Below are positions 1 through 9,260 of a DNA stretch of 64,000 bases, one piece after another. The DNA comes from Flavobacterium cheniae (GTDB lineage Bacteria; Bacteroidota; Bacteroidia; Flavobacteriales; Flavobacteriaceae). A model generated the notes under the pieces. It did not search any database. It was not told the origin of the DNA and worked only from the letters and a program-made list of their open reading frames with translations. The DNA lies in contig NZ_SNZC01000001.1 of NCBI RefSeq assembly GCF_004363695.1, forward strand, positions 742,431-806,430, read 5' to 3'. Made by a program: the position numbers and the translations under genes. The stretch's first letter is position 1; each line of letters starts with the position of its first letter.

Positions 1-459
1 TTCAGTTAAATCTTTACGATACATTACTTCATTACCCACAGCAGCAATATCGACAAAGCCTTCTTTTGCTAACTGAATTAAAGCTTCGATTTCTTTTTCG
101 TTCTTTTCAGCATCGTCACCTAACCAAGCTCCTACGAGTGTTTTCATTCCTAACTCACGAGCAATTTTAGGAATAAATTCGTTTCCTTCAATGCAAGAAA
201 ACGAACGAACCCATTTTGTGTAAGGTGCCATGATTTCAAGCCTTCTTCGTACTTGTTCCTCAGAAATAGTATCACCTGGTTTTTGACCGTCTTCATACAT
301 GCTAAAGCAAAGTCCGTGCATGCCACTTTGCAAAACTTGTGAATATAAAAGTGTGATATCTTCTGGAGATTTTGTTGAAAAATCCAATCCGTTTTTGAAA
401 TCAGCAGTTGAAGAATCAAATTTTTTAGAATACTGAATATAATCGGTTCTGAATGACAT
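1..459 (-). CDS. Glycoside hydrolase family 17 protein, cytoplasmic, 3' end outside window
   Basis: Only the first 153 residues are present; the frame is open to the left edge, so the C-terminus lies outside. The reading frame starts MSFRTDYIQYSKKF and has no signal peptide, unlike the other GH17 protein at 3520-4812. The segment LGMKTLVGAWLGDD followed by AAVGNEVMYRK matches the GH17 beta/alpha-barrel, with Glu144 of GNE as the expected acid/base; the nucleophile region is not in the window. The family cleaves beta-1,3-glucans. It is the last visible gene of the minus-strand beta-glucan run, 44 bases after the symporter gene, which fits hydrolysis of imported laminari-oligosaccharides. Family is clear; exact specificity (endo, exo or transglycosylase) is inference. 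Confidence 0.85.
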   Translation of the reverse strand, partial: MSFRTDYIQYSKKFDSSTADFKNGLDFSTKSPEDITLLYSQVLQSGMHGLCFSMYEDGQKPGDTISEEQVRRRLEIMAPYTKWVRSFSCIEGNEFIPKIARELGMKTLVGAWLGDDAEKNEKEIEALIQLAKEGFVDIAAVGNEVMYRKDLTE

Positions 460-503
460 AATTGTATTTATTATTAGTAAATGCTGTGTTGTTTTTAATT
501 GAC

Positions 504-2015
504 TTAATTTACTATCTTTTTCTCTATTCGTTTTTTCTCTAATTCTCTTTTAACTTCAGCAACTTTATCTTCATTAAGATCATAATTCCACATTACCCAA
601 ACAGCCAAAGCTGCCGTTAAACAAGGAATAATAATATCAGCAATTCGCAATTGATTCATTGTTTCAAAAGATTGTGTTGTGTTACCTGCATCAAAACCTA
701 CCATCGACAAAACTAAACCTCCTAAGGCCAATGCAATTGATTGACCAATTTTAACCATCCACCAATAGATTGCTCCAAAAGTACCTTCTCTTCTAGGTAA
801 TCCATTTCTAAGCTCATCTAAATCACACACATCGGCAGTCATACTCATCATTAAGGTGAACAATCCACCTAAACCAAATGCCATAAATGGAATGGGTAAC
901 AATAAAATTAATGGCATTTCAATAGAAAATTTTACGACGCCAATTTGTAAAACAACATCATTAAAAAGTACAGCAGTATTTTCATCAACGACCACAAAAC
1001 CCCACCATTTTAAAGCATAACCAAAAATTGATAATATTGTTGAAATGATAAAGGCGTTTCGTTTACCATATTTATTAGCTAACCATGAAACTATTGGAAT
1101 AATTAAAACGGCAGTTAAGAATGCTCCTAAAATAGAAAATATTGCTGGAACAGTACCTGCCATTTCATAACTGCCATTATACATATAAAAAACAATAATG
1201 AAGTAGCTAAACGAAGCCACCATTTGAAAGCCGTTAAATACTAAAAAAGTAGCCCCACACAAACGCATGAAAGGATTATTTTTAGTCATGTTTTTCATAG
1301 TATCCCACAAAATTTTCATGTTTTTTGTTAAATCTTTAAATGTTAAATTGGCTTTACTATCTGCGTCAGAAACATCCATTTCTTTACAAAATATAGCAGG
1401 CATAATTCCAAAAAACAGACAAGCAAACCCAACAAAAATTGACAAAGTTCTAACTCCATCTGCCTGATTATCAAATAAATCTTTATTAGCAATTAACACC
1501 CAAAACAAAGGCACAATCATCCAAGATATTTGCCCAACACTATTTGCAATGCCCATTAATCTAGTTCGTTCTTTTGTATCAGTAGTCATTTCATAACCCA
1601 TTCCAATTAATGGTGTTGAAAAAACAGTATTGGCAAAAATGAATAAAATGGAGAACAATAGAAAATACCAAAAATTGTAAGTTGCACCATTGTCTTCCCA
1701 CATTTGCCATTGCACTACAAACAAAATAGAAGCTAAAATAGCACCCGAAAATATATAAGGTCTTCTTCTTCCCCATTTAGAAGTAGTATTATCTGAAACA
1801 AAACCCATAATTGGATCTGAAAGCGCATCAAAAAAACGTGGAATTGCTGACAATAATCCAGCAATTGCGGGTTCTATACCAAATGCTGTAATTAAGAAAA
1901 ATGAAAATACACCAAGTGCACCAGGTAATAAATTATTAACCAAATGTCCTGCGCCAAAAGCCGCTTTTTGCACTAATGGAACTCTTTCTCTTGAACTTTC
2001 AGAATTAAAAGCCAT
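504..2015 (-). CDS. GPH-type MFS sugar:cation symporter
   Basis: A 503-residue polytopic inner-membrane protein with about twelve hydrophobic segments. The stretch FFDALSDPIMGFVSDNT (61-77) followed by WGRRRP (81-86) is the signature of the glycoside-pentoside-hexuronide/SLC45 branch of the major facilitator superfamily. These symporters bring oligosaccharides or glycosides into the cytoplasm with a cation. It sits 12 bases downstream of the GH30 gene and directly before a cytoplasmic GH17, in a locus that also encodes a probable cytoplasmic beta-glucan phosphorylase, so short beta-glucan oligosaccharides such as laminaribiose or gentiobiose are the likely cargo. The substrate is inferred from context only. 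Confidence 0.9.
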   Translation of the reverse strand: MAFNSESSRERVPLVQKAAFGAGHLVNNLLPGALGVFSFFLITAFGIEPAIAGLLSAIPRFFDALSDPIMGFVSDNTTSKWGRRRPYIFSGAILASILFVVQWQMWEDNGATYNFWYFLLFSILFIFANTVFSTPLIGMGYEMTTDTKERTRLMGIANSVGQISWMIVPLFWVLIANKDLFDNQADGVRTLSIFVGFACLFFGIMPAIFCKEMDVSDADSKANLTFKDLTKNMKILWDTMKNMTKNNPFMRLCGATFLVFNGFQMVASFSYFIIVFYMYNGSYEMAGTVPAIFSILGAFLTAVLIIPIVSWLANKYGKRNAFIISTILSIFGYALKWWGFVVVDENTAVLFNDVVLQIGVVKFSIEMPLILLLPIPFMAFGLGGLFTLMMSMTADVCDLDELRNGLPRREGTFGAIYWWMVKIGQSIALALGGLVLSMVGFDAGNTTQSFETMNQLRIADIIIPCLTAALAVWVMWNYDLNEDKVAEVKRELEKKRIEKKIVN

Positions 2016-2027
2016 AATGAATTTATT

Positions 2028-3518
2028 TTAAGATTTAATCATCACTGTTTGCAATGCGTTTGCATCAATAGAAATGATTGTATTTTGATTATTAATTTGA
2101 ATTTCGATGGTATGTTTTGCAGTAGTCGGATTAAATACCACTAGAGCAATTGACTTATCCGGATTTTGAACTGCGGTTACTTTTAGGTCTTTGCTATTGA
2201 CATCGCATCCAATTTTAATAGCTCCTGGTCGCATGAATTTGCTAAAATGTGCCATTACATAATACAATGGTGTAAAGTATACTTCGTCATTTTCAGCGTC
2301 TACAATTACTGGTGCCACACACCAGTTTTTGAACCAATTTGGGCCACCTTGTCTATCTAAAACCATATTCCAATCGACCCAACCGTCGACTTGGTTATTC
2401 AAACAACCGATAATATCTTCAGCGTAGCGGTTAACTGGTGCGTATTTTGGATGTAAATATTTGTCTTTTTCACTTGCCCAATCCCAACCCCAATCAGTAG
2501 CTTCTTTTTTCCAATACCAAGCATCATCTTGCCAATATGGAATTTCAGAATCTACACAAGCTTCAGTTTGGATTAAGTGTTTGTTGGGTGCTTTGTTGTG
2601 AGCATATTGCAAGGCTTCTGGAAAAACTTCATAGGTGCTTTCGTACCAATGAATAGCGGTTCCTGCGAAGTATTTTGAGGTTTTGTCATCTTTATACATG
2701 GCATCGACCCATTCTTGTAAACCCGCTCTATTTTGGTCGTACCCTAAAATTTTGATGTTATTCCAACCGTCACGTTCTAATTTGGGTCCCAAATGATTTT
2801 GTACAAATAAGGTCATTTCTTCTGGTGAAAATAATGTGCTTTCCCAATTATTTCCATTACCGTGAGGTTCGTTAATAACCGTTACACCCCAAATATCAAT
2901 GCCTTCTTTTTTATAAACTTCTAAATATTTTGAAAAATACAAAGCGAAAGTGTCGTTATATTCAGGTAGCAATTTTCCGCCTACATAACTTTTGTTATCT
3001 TTCATCCAAGGCGGACACGACCATGGTGATGCAATGATGTTAAATCCTTCTTTAGAAATTGCTTTCGCTTCTAAAATCATAGGAATAATATCGTCTTTGT
3101 CGTCTTCGATAGTGAAATGTTCTAAGGCTAAATCATTCTCTACTTTGGCATAAGTATAATTCTTTAAAGAGAAATCGCATGAAGCAATGGTAGTTCTAGT
3201 TAATGAATAATTCGCTCCACTTTCACTGAAGTAAGCATCTAGGATTTTCTTTCTGTTTTCTTTACTTAACCTATTCAATAAATAAGCCGAAGCTTCTGTA
3301 AATGAACCTCCAAAACCTGTGATTTTTTGAAATTTCTCCTCAGGATTAATACTAATAACAGATTTACTTCCTGTAGAAGAAAATTGGTCGACTTTTTTCA
3401 AAGCATTACCACTTTCAGAGGTTTCATAAACGGTTACTTCCAATGCACTATTGACTCCTTTACAATTCATCATTGTTACAAGAATTAAAAAACTTACTAT
3501 ATAATGAACTACTTTCAT
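2028..3518 (-). CDS. GH30 family beta-glucanase lipoprotein (probable endo-1,6-beta-glucanase)
   Basis: The 496-residue protein starts with a lipoprotein signal ending at Cys19 (TMMNC). The GH30 barrel is plain: ITGFGGSFTEASAYL near 66-80, SPWSCPPWMKDN near 164-175, acid/base Glu217 in VINEPHG and nucleophile Glu319 in LIQTEAC, followed by a C-terminal beta domain that ends the protein. Relatives include glucosylceramidases and beta-1,6-glucanases; in a laminarin locus the usual role is removal of beta-1,6 branches. A lipid anchor suggests the outer membrane, either face. The next upstream gene, GH17, ends one base before this start codon, so the two are co-transcribed. Family assignment is firm; linkage specificity follows from context. 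Confidence 0.92.
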   Translation of the reverse strand: MKVVHYIVSFLILVTMMNCKGVNSALEVTVYETSESGNALKKVDQFSSTGSKSVISINPEEKFQKITGFGGSFTEASAYLLNRLSKENRKKILDAYFSESGANYSLTRTTIASCDFSLKNYTYAKVENDLALEHFTIEDDKDDIIPMILEAKAISKEGFNIIASPWSCPPWMKDNKSYVGGKLLPEYNDTFALYFSKYLEVYKKEGIDIWGVTVINEPHGNGNNWESTLFSPEEMTLFVQNHLGPKLERDGWNNIKILGYDQNRAGLQEWVDAMYKDDKTSKYFAGTAIHWYESTYEVFPEALQYAHNKAPNKHLIQTEACVDSEIPYWQDDAWYWKKEATDWGWDWASEKDKYLHPKYAPVNRYAEDIIGCLNNQVDGWVDWNMVLDRQGGPNWFKNWCVAPVIVDAENDEVYFTPLYYVMAHFSKFMRPGAIKIGCDVNSKDLKVTAVQNPDKSIALVVFNPTTAKHTIEIQINNQNTIISIDANALQTVMIKS

Positions 3519-3519
3519 T

Positions 3520-4812
3520 TTACCCTTTTTTTGGTGGTGCTAAAATGCTTTTCATCAACAATTCTTTATCACCTGAATACGTTTTTTCAATCTTATTCCC
3601 ATTTCTTTTCAAATTGGAAAAAATCTTTTTATCAACTGAATTCCACAAGGCGAATTTTGCTTTTCCATCTACAGTAAAAATCCCGAAATGATTTTCAGAA
3701 CCATTTTTATTATGGCTGTCTTTCCAAGGTTCATCAAAAGCTTCGAAGTAAAAACAAGTGATATTTTCTTTATTGGTCCAAGCTCGCATACTTTGATAAT
3801 ACAAGGCTTGTTTATATTCATCTGAAGCTTTGGAACCGTGAACTCCATAATGTCCGTCGGAACTAGAAGCCCAGCCTGTTTCTCCAATATGAATCGGCTT
3901 ATTTGGAATAATGGAATGCACGTAAGCTTTTACATTTTCAAATTGTTTTTGAGCGAATAATTGCACGCGAACCATTGCCGTTTCTACTTTTTGTAATTCA
4001 TCAAAATGATTTTCATTGCTAGAGGTTTGCCAAAAATCAGGATTGTAATGTGTGTTGTGATAAGGATACGTGTGCATCGAAATGTAATCAACTGCTTTGA
4101 TTAAATCCTCTAAATCTTTGGTATGGTAACTTGTATCGCCTCCACCCCAAGAAGCAAAATCATCAGAGCTGGTAATCCAAACTTGATTTGATAATTTGTT
4201 TTGCTTTTTTAAATCTTGTAAATGATTGACCCATTTTAAAATGATATTTGGCGAAACATAATAACTGGTTGCCCATTTTACCATAGCTTCATTTCCAACA
4301 GCAATTATTTTTATGATTTCTGGATACGCATTTGTTAAACGAACAGCTTCTGCTATTTCGATGGCATTTCTGTCACTTTCTTGATTGTGAATAGGTTCCA
4401 AATCAGTCCAAGCGTTTTTACAATCAATCCAAGCGCCGAGCATGACATACATTTCGAAATTGGATTCTTCTTTTTTTAGTTGCGTAATAGCTTCTAATAA
4501 ATTGGAAACTTCTTTAAAATGGACATTATATGTTCTTACTATTTTGATGTTTAAAGCGGCTAAAATTTTTAAATCCTCTTTAATTTCAGCGATAGTAGGC
4601 TCAATTTCTCTAGTATTTTTACGATATCCGCCATAACAAATGGCTTGGTAATTTGGATTTCCTAATAGCTCTTTTGCTGTTATTTCTATAGGTTTTGCGT
4701 TCATTTCTTGGCTTTCTGATTTGGAATTACATGAAAACAACAAACACAAGCATACCATCAAAAGAAAGACTTTTGAAAGTTGGGAAAATGCTATGTTTGT
4801 TTTGATTTTCAT
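3520..4812 (-). CDS. GH17 family beta-1,3-glucanase lipoprotein
   Basis: A 430-residue protein with a signal peptide and lipobox LLFSC, lipidated at Cys28. GH17 features are AVGNEAMVKW with acid/base Glu175, HTYPYHNTHY near 247-256, and HIGETGWASS with nucleophile Glu311. The family hydrolyses or rearranges beta-1,3-glucan chains. It lies 13 bases downstream of the large phosphorylase gene and one base upstream of the GH30 gene. Because it is exported and lipidated while the GH17 at the left edge is not, the locus appears to use one GH17 outside the inner membrane and one inside. Confidence in the family is high; endo versus exo action cannot be read from the sequence. Confidence 0.9.
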   Translation of the reverse strand: MKIKTNIAFSQLSKVFLLMVCLCLLFSCNSKSESQEMNAKPIEITAKELLGNPNYQAICYGGYRKNTREIEPTIAEIKEDLKILAALNIKIVRTYNVHFKEVSNLLEAITQLKKEESNFEMYVMLGAWIDCKNAWTDLEPIHNQESDRNAIEIAEAVRLTNAYPEIIKIIAVGNEAMVKWATSYYVSPNIILKWVNHLQDLKKQNKLSNQVWITSSDDFASWGGGDTSYHTKDLEDLIKAVDYISMHTYPYHNTHYNPDFWQTSSNENHFDELQKVETAMVRVQLFAQKQFENVKAYVHSIIPNKPIHIGETGWASSSDGHYGVHGSKASDEYKQALYYQSMRAWTNKENITCFYFEAFDEPWKDSHNKNGSENHFGIFTVDGKAKFALWNSVDKKIFSNLKRNGNKIEKTYSGDKELLMKSILAPPKKG

Positions 4813-4825
4813 ATCGCAATCCTTC

Positions 4826-7800
4826 TTATTTTAAATTGGTAGCAACCACATTTACAATTAGTTTCTCAATAACTCCATTTCGACTAAATACGTCTTGACT
4901 TGTTTTAGCATCTAATGTTAATTGGTCAATTACTTTTGAGTTTCCATGGTTATCAAAAATTTCGATATTGGATACATCTGACAATTGATACACAACTGGA
5001 ATTTGGCAGAATGTAAACGCTAAAGAATTTTCTTTTAATTCAATCGTTTTGTGTTCGAAATGAACGTTTACATATTCGAATGATTTGGATTTAGTTAAAA
5101 ACTCATCTTTTCGCAATAAACATGGATTAAAATGCAATATTCCGTTTTTAATGAACACTCCTAATTCTCCAAAACGACTTAAAATATCTTCTTTTACTTG
5201 ACCTGTCATTCCAGGTTGTTGTGCGCCTTTTCCTGCTGGTGTGTGCGAATAAGCATCTGTAGGGAAAGCACCGTAAAGTTTTGGAGATTTGTGAACTCCA
5301 ATTCCTTCATTTATTTCGTAATAATGCTCTAATAGACGTCCGATAACTTTTGAAGATTCGTTTTCTTCGATGGCTTTTAGACAACATTCTTGAACGGCTA
5401 ATTGTAGTTTTGAAACCATGTGCCAATAAATCGAACCTAAACCTTCATAACCATAAAAAGTTCCTGAGCGACCTGTGAACGCTTTGTGATTAAACACTTC
5501 TTCAAAGATTTCTAAAACTAATTTTTCATCTTTTTCAACAAGTGTTTTGAAAGTGTTATTTTGTTTTACTTCTTCTAACGCTTTTTTCAAATCATTGACA
5601 TTGTGAAAGTTTCCATTAAAATGATAATTTCCTAAAATGTCTTGATTAATGATTTGAGCATTTTTATTGGCTACTAAATTTTGTAATAATTCTGATTTGG
5701 TAATTGCCTCTTTTGAAATGGTATTTTTCTCAATAAATTTTGGCAATTCTTTATTCGGATACAATAAATAACTGTATTGATCGTGTCTGAACAATTTGCT
5801 AGCTTTTAACGCATCTAAAACTTTTAAATTTTCTTTTGATGATAAATAGCCTGAACTCAAAACAGCAACTTGCCCTTCTAACATTTCGCTTAAATAGGAA
5901 ATTGAAATCGAATTGTTGTTTTCAATCGTCATTAAGTTGTAAGCGTGATACAATGCATCTGAACGTTTGTTAGATTCGATGGAATGTTCGATAAATTTCA
6001 AACTTACTTTGGTGAAGTTTTTCAAACCTTGCATGGAATGGGTACGCTTTTTACCCCAAAATCCGCTGTTATAGATTTGGTAACGGTAATCTGAAGCTGC
6101 TTTTCCTAATCGGTCTAAAATTGCTTTTCGGGTAACATCATCAATTTTTCCTGAAAGTAGGTGCTCGTTTTCTAACAAACATTCTCTAACTTCATGATAG
6201 AATTCGACCATTTCATTAGAAATTTTGATGTTTTCTTGGTCTGAATTTTCTAATAATTGTTCAAAGAACTTCAAGAATCTTCTTAAATAATACAACGTAA
6301 CCATCGAAACTCCGTTACCTACTAAAGCGTTGTTGGCGTCGTTCCATTCTGGTCGTTGTGTGTTCATCCAAATACCAGCTTCTGGAATAAAGTTGGACAT
6401 TTTAGATAAAACCGTAGCTAATATTTTTTCTATGAAATTAACGTGATAAATGCTCTTGTCGTTACTATGTAACAAAGCACCATCAGCACCCATTTGTTGT
6501 TTTCTATCGTTGATTAATTTTTCCCAAGAATGGCTGTATTCTATGGTATCTTTTGGATTTTTTAGAATTTCGTCATAAGGTTTGATGATATACGGAACGG
6601 CTGCATATACAAAACAATCCGTTTCAAAATAATTGTTTAGTTTTCCTGGAGCATATTTTTCGCAGAATTCTAAAAATTTCAATAAATAGATAATTTGATG
6701 ATCACCCCAATATCCGATGTACGACCAAGGATTATCAGGTTCAATTGCTTCCCAATCGAAACCATCTTTTGTAACACGATATGGATTGTACCCATCAAAA
6801 GTAGAAGCATTTAAGAATTTATGAATCATGTTATCTATAAACTCAGGGAAAGAATGTGCTAACGCTTCCCAGTTTTGGAAAATATCGCGCCAGTTTCCTT
6901 CGTAATCTAATATTTTTGAACCATCAATTTCATTGGTTGTGTTGATAGAAAATTTGTTCCAAGGACGGCTTGGATCTCCGTGTCTTCTACTGAATTTTAA
7001 AGGTAAATATTCAAAACTTAAACGTTCAAAATCTAAATTATTTTGTTGTTTTGCAAATTCTTTTAAAGTTTGAAGTGAAAACGTTTCTGTTAATTGATTG
7101 ATTTTATTAGCTAATTTTTCAAAGATAACTTTATTTGCTTTTTTGATGTACAACACAAAATCGTGTTTTTCAATTTGGTAATTGTAATCGAAAATTCCGC
7201 CACGCATGATGTTGAAAAGCGTGTTTGAAAAATGTCTTGTATCTCTTAAATTATCTTCGGTAGCTTGAAGTGCATCAGAAGATGCATTAATTTCAATTAA
7301 TTTTTTTGTTCCTAATTCGATATCCTCTTTGATACGACTTACTAAATCAGTATCATTTGAAATTGTTTGAATAATTTGAACAATATCGGCATGATTTTGA
7401 TTTACGTTCGCAACAATTATCCAATTTTTATCTGAATTTGCTGATAAAGAAATTTCGCTATTGATAAAATAAGCGCCTTTTTCACCTTTGATATCATCTT
7501 CTTGTAGAATTGAATTTCCTCTTCTGAAATTATTTACTTGTAAAGAAGACACTAAATAAGAAGGATTTTCGAAACCTAAAGCATAAGCTACATTGGCTTT
7601 TAAAGCTTCACTTGGTTCGGCTTTATCAACAATGATCGCACTTAATGCAAAAATTCCTAATCCGCTGTTTTGATGTAATTCGCTTCGTTTGTAGGCATCA
7701 ACTAAATTACTTGTTGACGCTTGCAAATCACTACTTACACCATGTGGCATAATATTTTGTATTCCGTCTAAAACTGAAATTTGATACTGATTATTCGAAT

Positions 7801-8302
7801 GATTTTGAAGTTTCGATTTTTTTACAAAACCAAATTTATTACTAGAATTCCATTCGTAACTAAACGTAAGTTCTAAATCATGATTTACTTCTTCGAAAAT
7901 AATTTTATTACCATAGAAGTTTTTGTATAAATTTCGACTAATGTTGTATTTACCTGTAAAACGCTCTGAAAATGGTTCCCAAACTAAAGTTTGATTGTTA
8001 AACGAAATTTGAAAAATAGATTTACTTCCTGTGATATCTGCCGATTCGGTAATTTTATCATCGGTGTAATATGGAAACAGTGCAAATTCAGCATTTTTTC
8101 TACCAGCAGAAAGTCCGCCATTACTGGAGATAAACATCCAATGATTAGAATCGGAAACAATGCTCATAAAAAATGGGCGCATTGCATCGTTATTATTTAT
8201 TTTATAAAATTTTTCACCTTCGATGGTTACAATATCCATTGAAACCGATTTGTTTTCGGTTTTCGTTTCAGTCTCAACAAAATTTTCAGTGCTTTTACTC
8301 AT
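4826..8302 (-). CDS. Probable GH149 beta-1,3-glucan phosphorylase, cytoplasmic
   Basis: At 1158 residues this is the largest enzyme of the locus and has no signal peptide. The N-terminal part (about 30-400) reads as beta-sandwich, and the middle to C-terminal part (about 420-1080) as an alpha/alpha toroid, with WRDIFQNWEALAHSFPEF, PWSYIGYWGDHQIIYLL and WNDANNALVGNGVSMVTLYY. This layout resembles inverting phosphorylases of the GH94/GH149/GH161 type. The length, the Gram-negative host and the laminarin context favour GH149, which converts beta-1,3-gluco-oligosaccharides and phosphate to glucose 1-phosphate. An older database name may be just hypothetical or amylo-alpha-1,6-glucosidase-like. 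The family call rests on recalled features and context, not on an alignment. Confidence 0.68.
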   Translation of the reverse strand: MSKSTENFVETETKTENKSVSMDIVTIEGEKFYKINNNDAMRPFFMSIVSDSNHWMFISSNGGLSAGRKNAEFALFPYYTDDKITESADITGSKSIFQISFNNQTLVWEPFSERFTGKYNISRNLYKNFYGNKIIFEEVNHDLELTFSYEWNSSNKFGFVKKSKLQNHSNNQYQISVLDGIQNIMPHGVSSDLQASTSNLVDAYKRSELHQNSGLGIFALSAIIVDKAEPSEALKANVAYALGFENPSYLVSSLQVNNFRRGNSILQEDDIKGEKGAYFINSEISLSANSDKNWIIVANVNQNHADIVQIIQTISNDTDLVSRIKEDIELGTKKLIEINASSDALQATEDNLRDTRHFSNTLFNIMRGGIFDYNYQIEKHDFVLYIKKANKVIFEKLANKINQLTETFSLQTLKEFAKQQNNLDFERLSFEYLPLKFSRRHGDPSRPWNKFSINTTNEIDGSKILDYEGNWRDIFQNWEALAHSFPEFIDNMIHKFLNASTFDGYNPYRVTKDGFDWEAIEPDNPWSYIGYWGDHQIIYLLKFLEFCEKYAPGKLNNYFETDCFVYAAVPYIIKPYDEILKNPKDTIEYSHSWEKLINDRKQQMGADGALLHSNDKSIYHVNFIEKILATVLSKMSNFIPEAGIWMNTQRPEWNDANNALVGNGVSMVTLYYLRRFLKFFEQLLENSDQENIKISNEMVEFYHEVRECLLENEHLLSGKIDDVTRKAILDRLGKAASDYRYQIYNSGFWGKKRTHSMQGLKNFTKVSLKFIEHSIESNKRSDALYHAYNLMTIENNNSISISYLSEMLEGQVAVLSSGYLSSKENLKVLDALKASKLFRHDQYSYLLYPNKELPKFIEKNTISKEAITKSELLQNLVANKNAQIINQDILGNYHFNGNFHNVNDLKKALEEVKQNNTFKTLVEKDEKLVLEIFEEVFNHKAFTGRSGTFYGYEGLGSIYWHMVSKLQLAVQECCLKAIEENESSKVIGRLLEHYYEINEGIGVHKSPKLYGAFPTDAYSHTPAGKGAQQPGMTGQVKEDILSRFGELGVFIKNGILHFNPCLLRKDEFLTKSKSFEYVNVHFEHKTIELKENSLAFTFCQIPVVYQLSDVSNIEIFDNHGNSKVIDQLTLDAKTSQDVFSRNGVIEKLIVNVVATNLK

Positions 8303-8339
8303 GATTTGGTTGTTGCATTTTTAAATACATAACAAAATC

Positions 8340-8373
8340 AATATTAGACTTCTCCAACGAAAAGTCTAATATT
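8340..8373. promoter_or_regulatory. 12-bp perfect stem-loop between GH16 and phosphorylase genes
   Basis: AATATTAGACTT at 8340-8351 pairs perfectly with AAGTCTAATATT at 8362-8373 around a 10-base loop. It lies in the 112-base gap between the GH16 stop and the start of the 1158-residue gene. On the minus strand it is not followed by a good T-run, so it looks more like an mRNA-processing or stabilising hairpin, or a partial terminator that sets expression of distal genes, than a full terminator. Confidence 0.55.
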
Positions 8374-8414
8374 TAATTCTGAATTGGTTTTAACTCTAAA
8401 TTTAATTAATTCTA

Positions 8415-9227
8415 CTATTGATATATTCTTATGTAATCAACAAGCATAGTTTGTGGAAAAGCTGTTTCTGTATTTGGAGAACCTGGCAAATTTCCTCCGA
8501 CAGCCATATTCAAAATAATATAAAATGGTTGATCGAAAACCCACTCTCCAGGAACATCTTCAGGTGTTATTTGATTGTATAATACATCATCGATATAATA
8601 ATTGATGTAATCTTCTCCCCACTCAATTCCAAAAACGTGAAAATCTGTATCAAATCGGCCATTAGGTAATGTGTAACTTTTTGAGATTGATTCACCACCA
8701 GAATAACCAGGACCGTGAACAGTTCCAAAAGCAGTTGTTGGATTATTTCCTAAGTATTCCATGATATCGATTTCTCCACATAAAGGCCAAGTAACTGTAT
8801 CTGAATTAGCTCCTAACATCCAAAATGCTGGCCATAAACCTTTTCCTAATGGAAGCTTTATTCTAGCTTCTATTCTACCATATTTTTGTTCTACTTTCCC
8901 TTTTGATAAAATCCTAGCTGAAGTGTAGTTAGAACCCATGTACAATTCTCTACGAGCTGTAATTTTTAACATTCCATCTTCTACAACAACATTCTCAGGT
9001 CGGTCTGTGTAATATTGCAATTCGTTGTTTCCCCAACCGTTACTTCCTGTTCCAATATTGTAACTCCAGTATGTGCTATTTGGAGCACCATCTACATCAA
9101 ATTCATCTTGCATAACTAGATTATTCATTGTGGTAACTGTTTGCTTTTCATCTGTAGAACATCCCATAATTACTAACAATGAAGTAGATAGTATTAATGA
9201 TTTGATTGTATTATATTTTATAATCAT
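8415..9227 (-). CDS. GH16 family laminarinase lipoprotein (endo-beta-1,3-glucanase)
   Basis: A compact 270-residue protein with lipidation at Cys23 (VIMGC). The catalytic signature GEIDIMEYLG contains Glu152, Asp154 and Glu157; other GH16 marks are KYGRIEARIKLPLGKG, LWPAFWMLG and the C-terminal DQPFYIILNMAVGGNLPG. The extra Met in E-I-D-I-M-E is typical of laminarinases (GH16_3 type). It has a single catalytic domain and no binding module; binding may be supplied by the adjacent lipoprotein encoded 33 bases upstream. It should cut internal beta-1,3 bonds of laminarin at the cell surface. Assignment is firm. Confidence 0.95.
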   Translation of the reverse strand: MIIKYNTIKSLILSTSLLVIMGCSTDEKQTVTTMNNLVMQDEFDVDGAPNSTYWSYNIGTGSNGWGNNELQYYTDRPENVVVEDGMLKITARRELYMGSNYTSARILSKGKVEQKYGRIEARIKLPLGKGLWPAFWMLGANSDTVTWPLCGEIDIMEYLGNNPTTAFGTVHGPGYSGGESISKSYTLPNGRFDTDFHVFGIEWGEDYINYYIDDVLYNQITPEDVPGEWVFDQPFYIILNMAVGGNLPGSPNTETAFPQTMLVDYIRIYQ

Positions 9228-9260
9228 AATGGTTACTTTTAAATTAATTACTGGATGATG

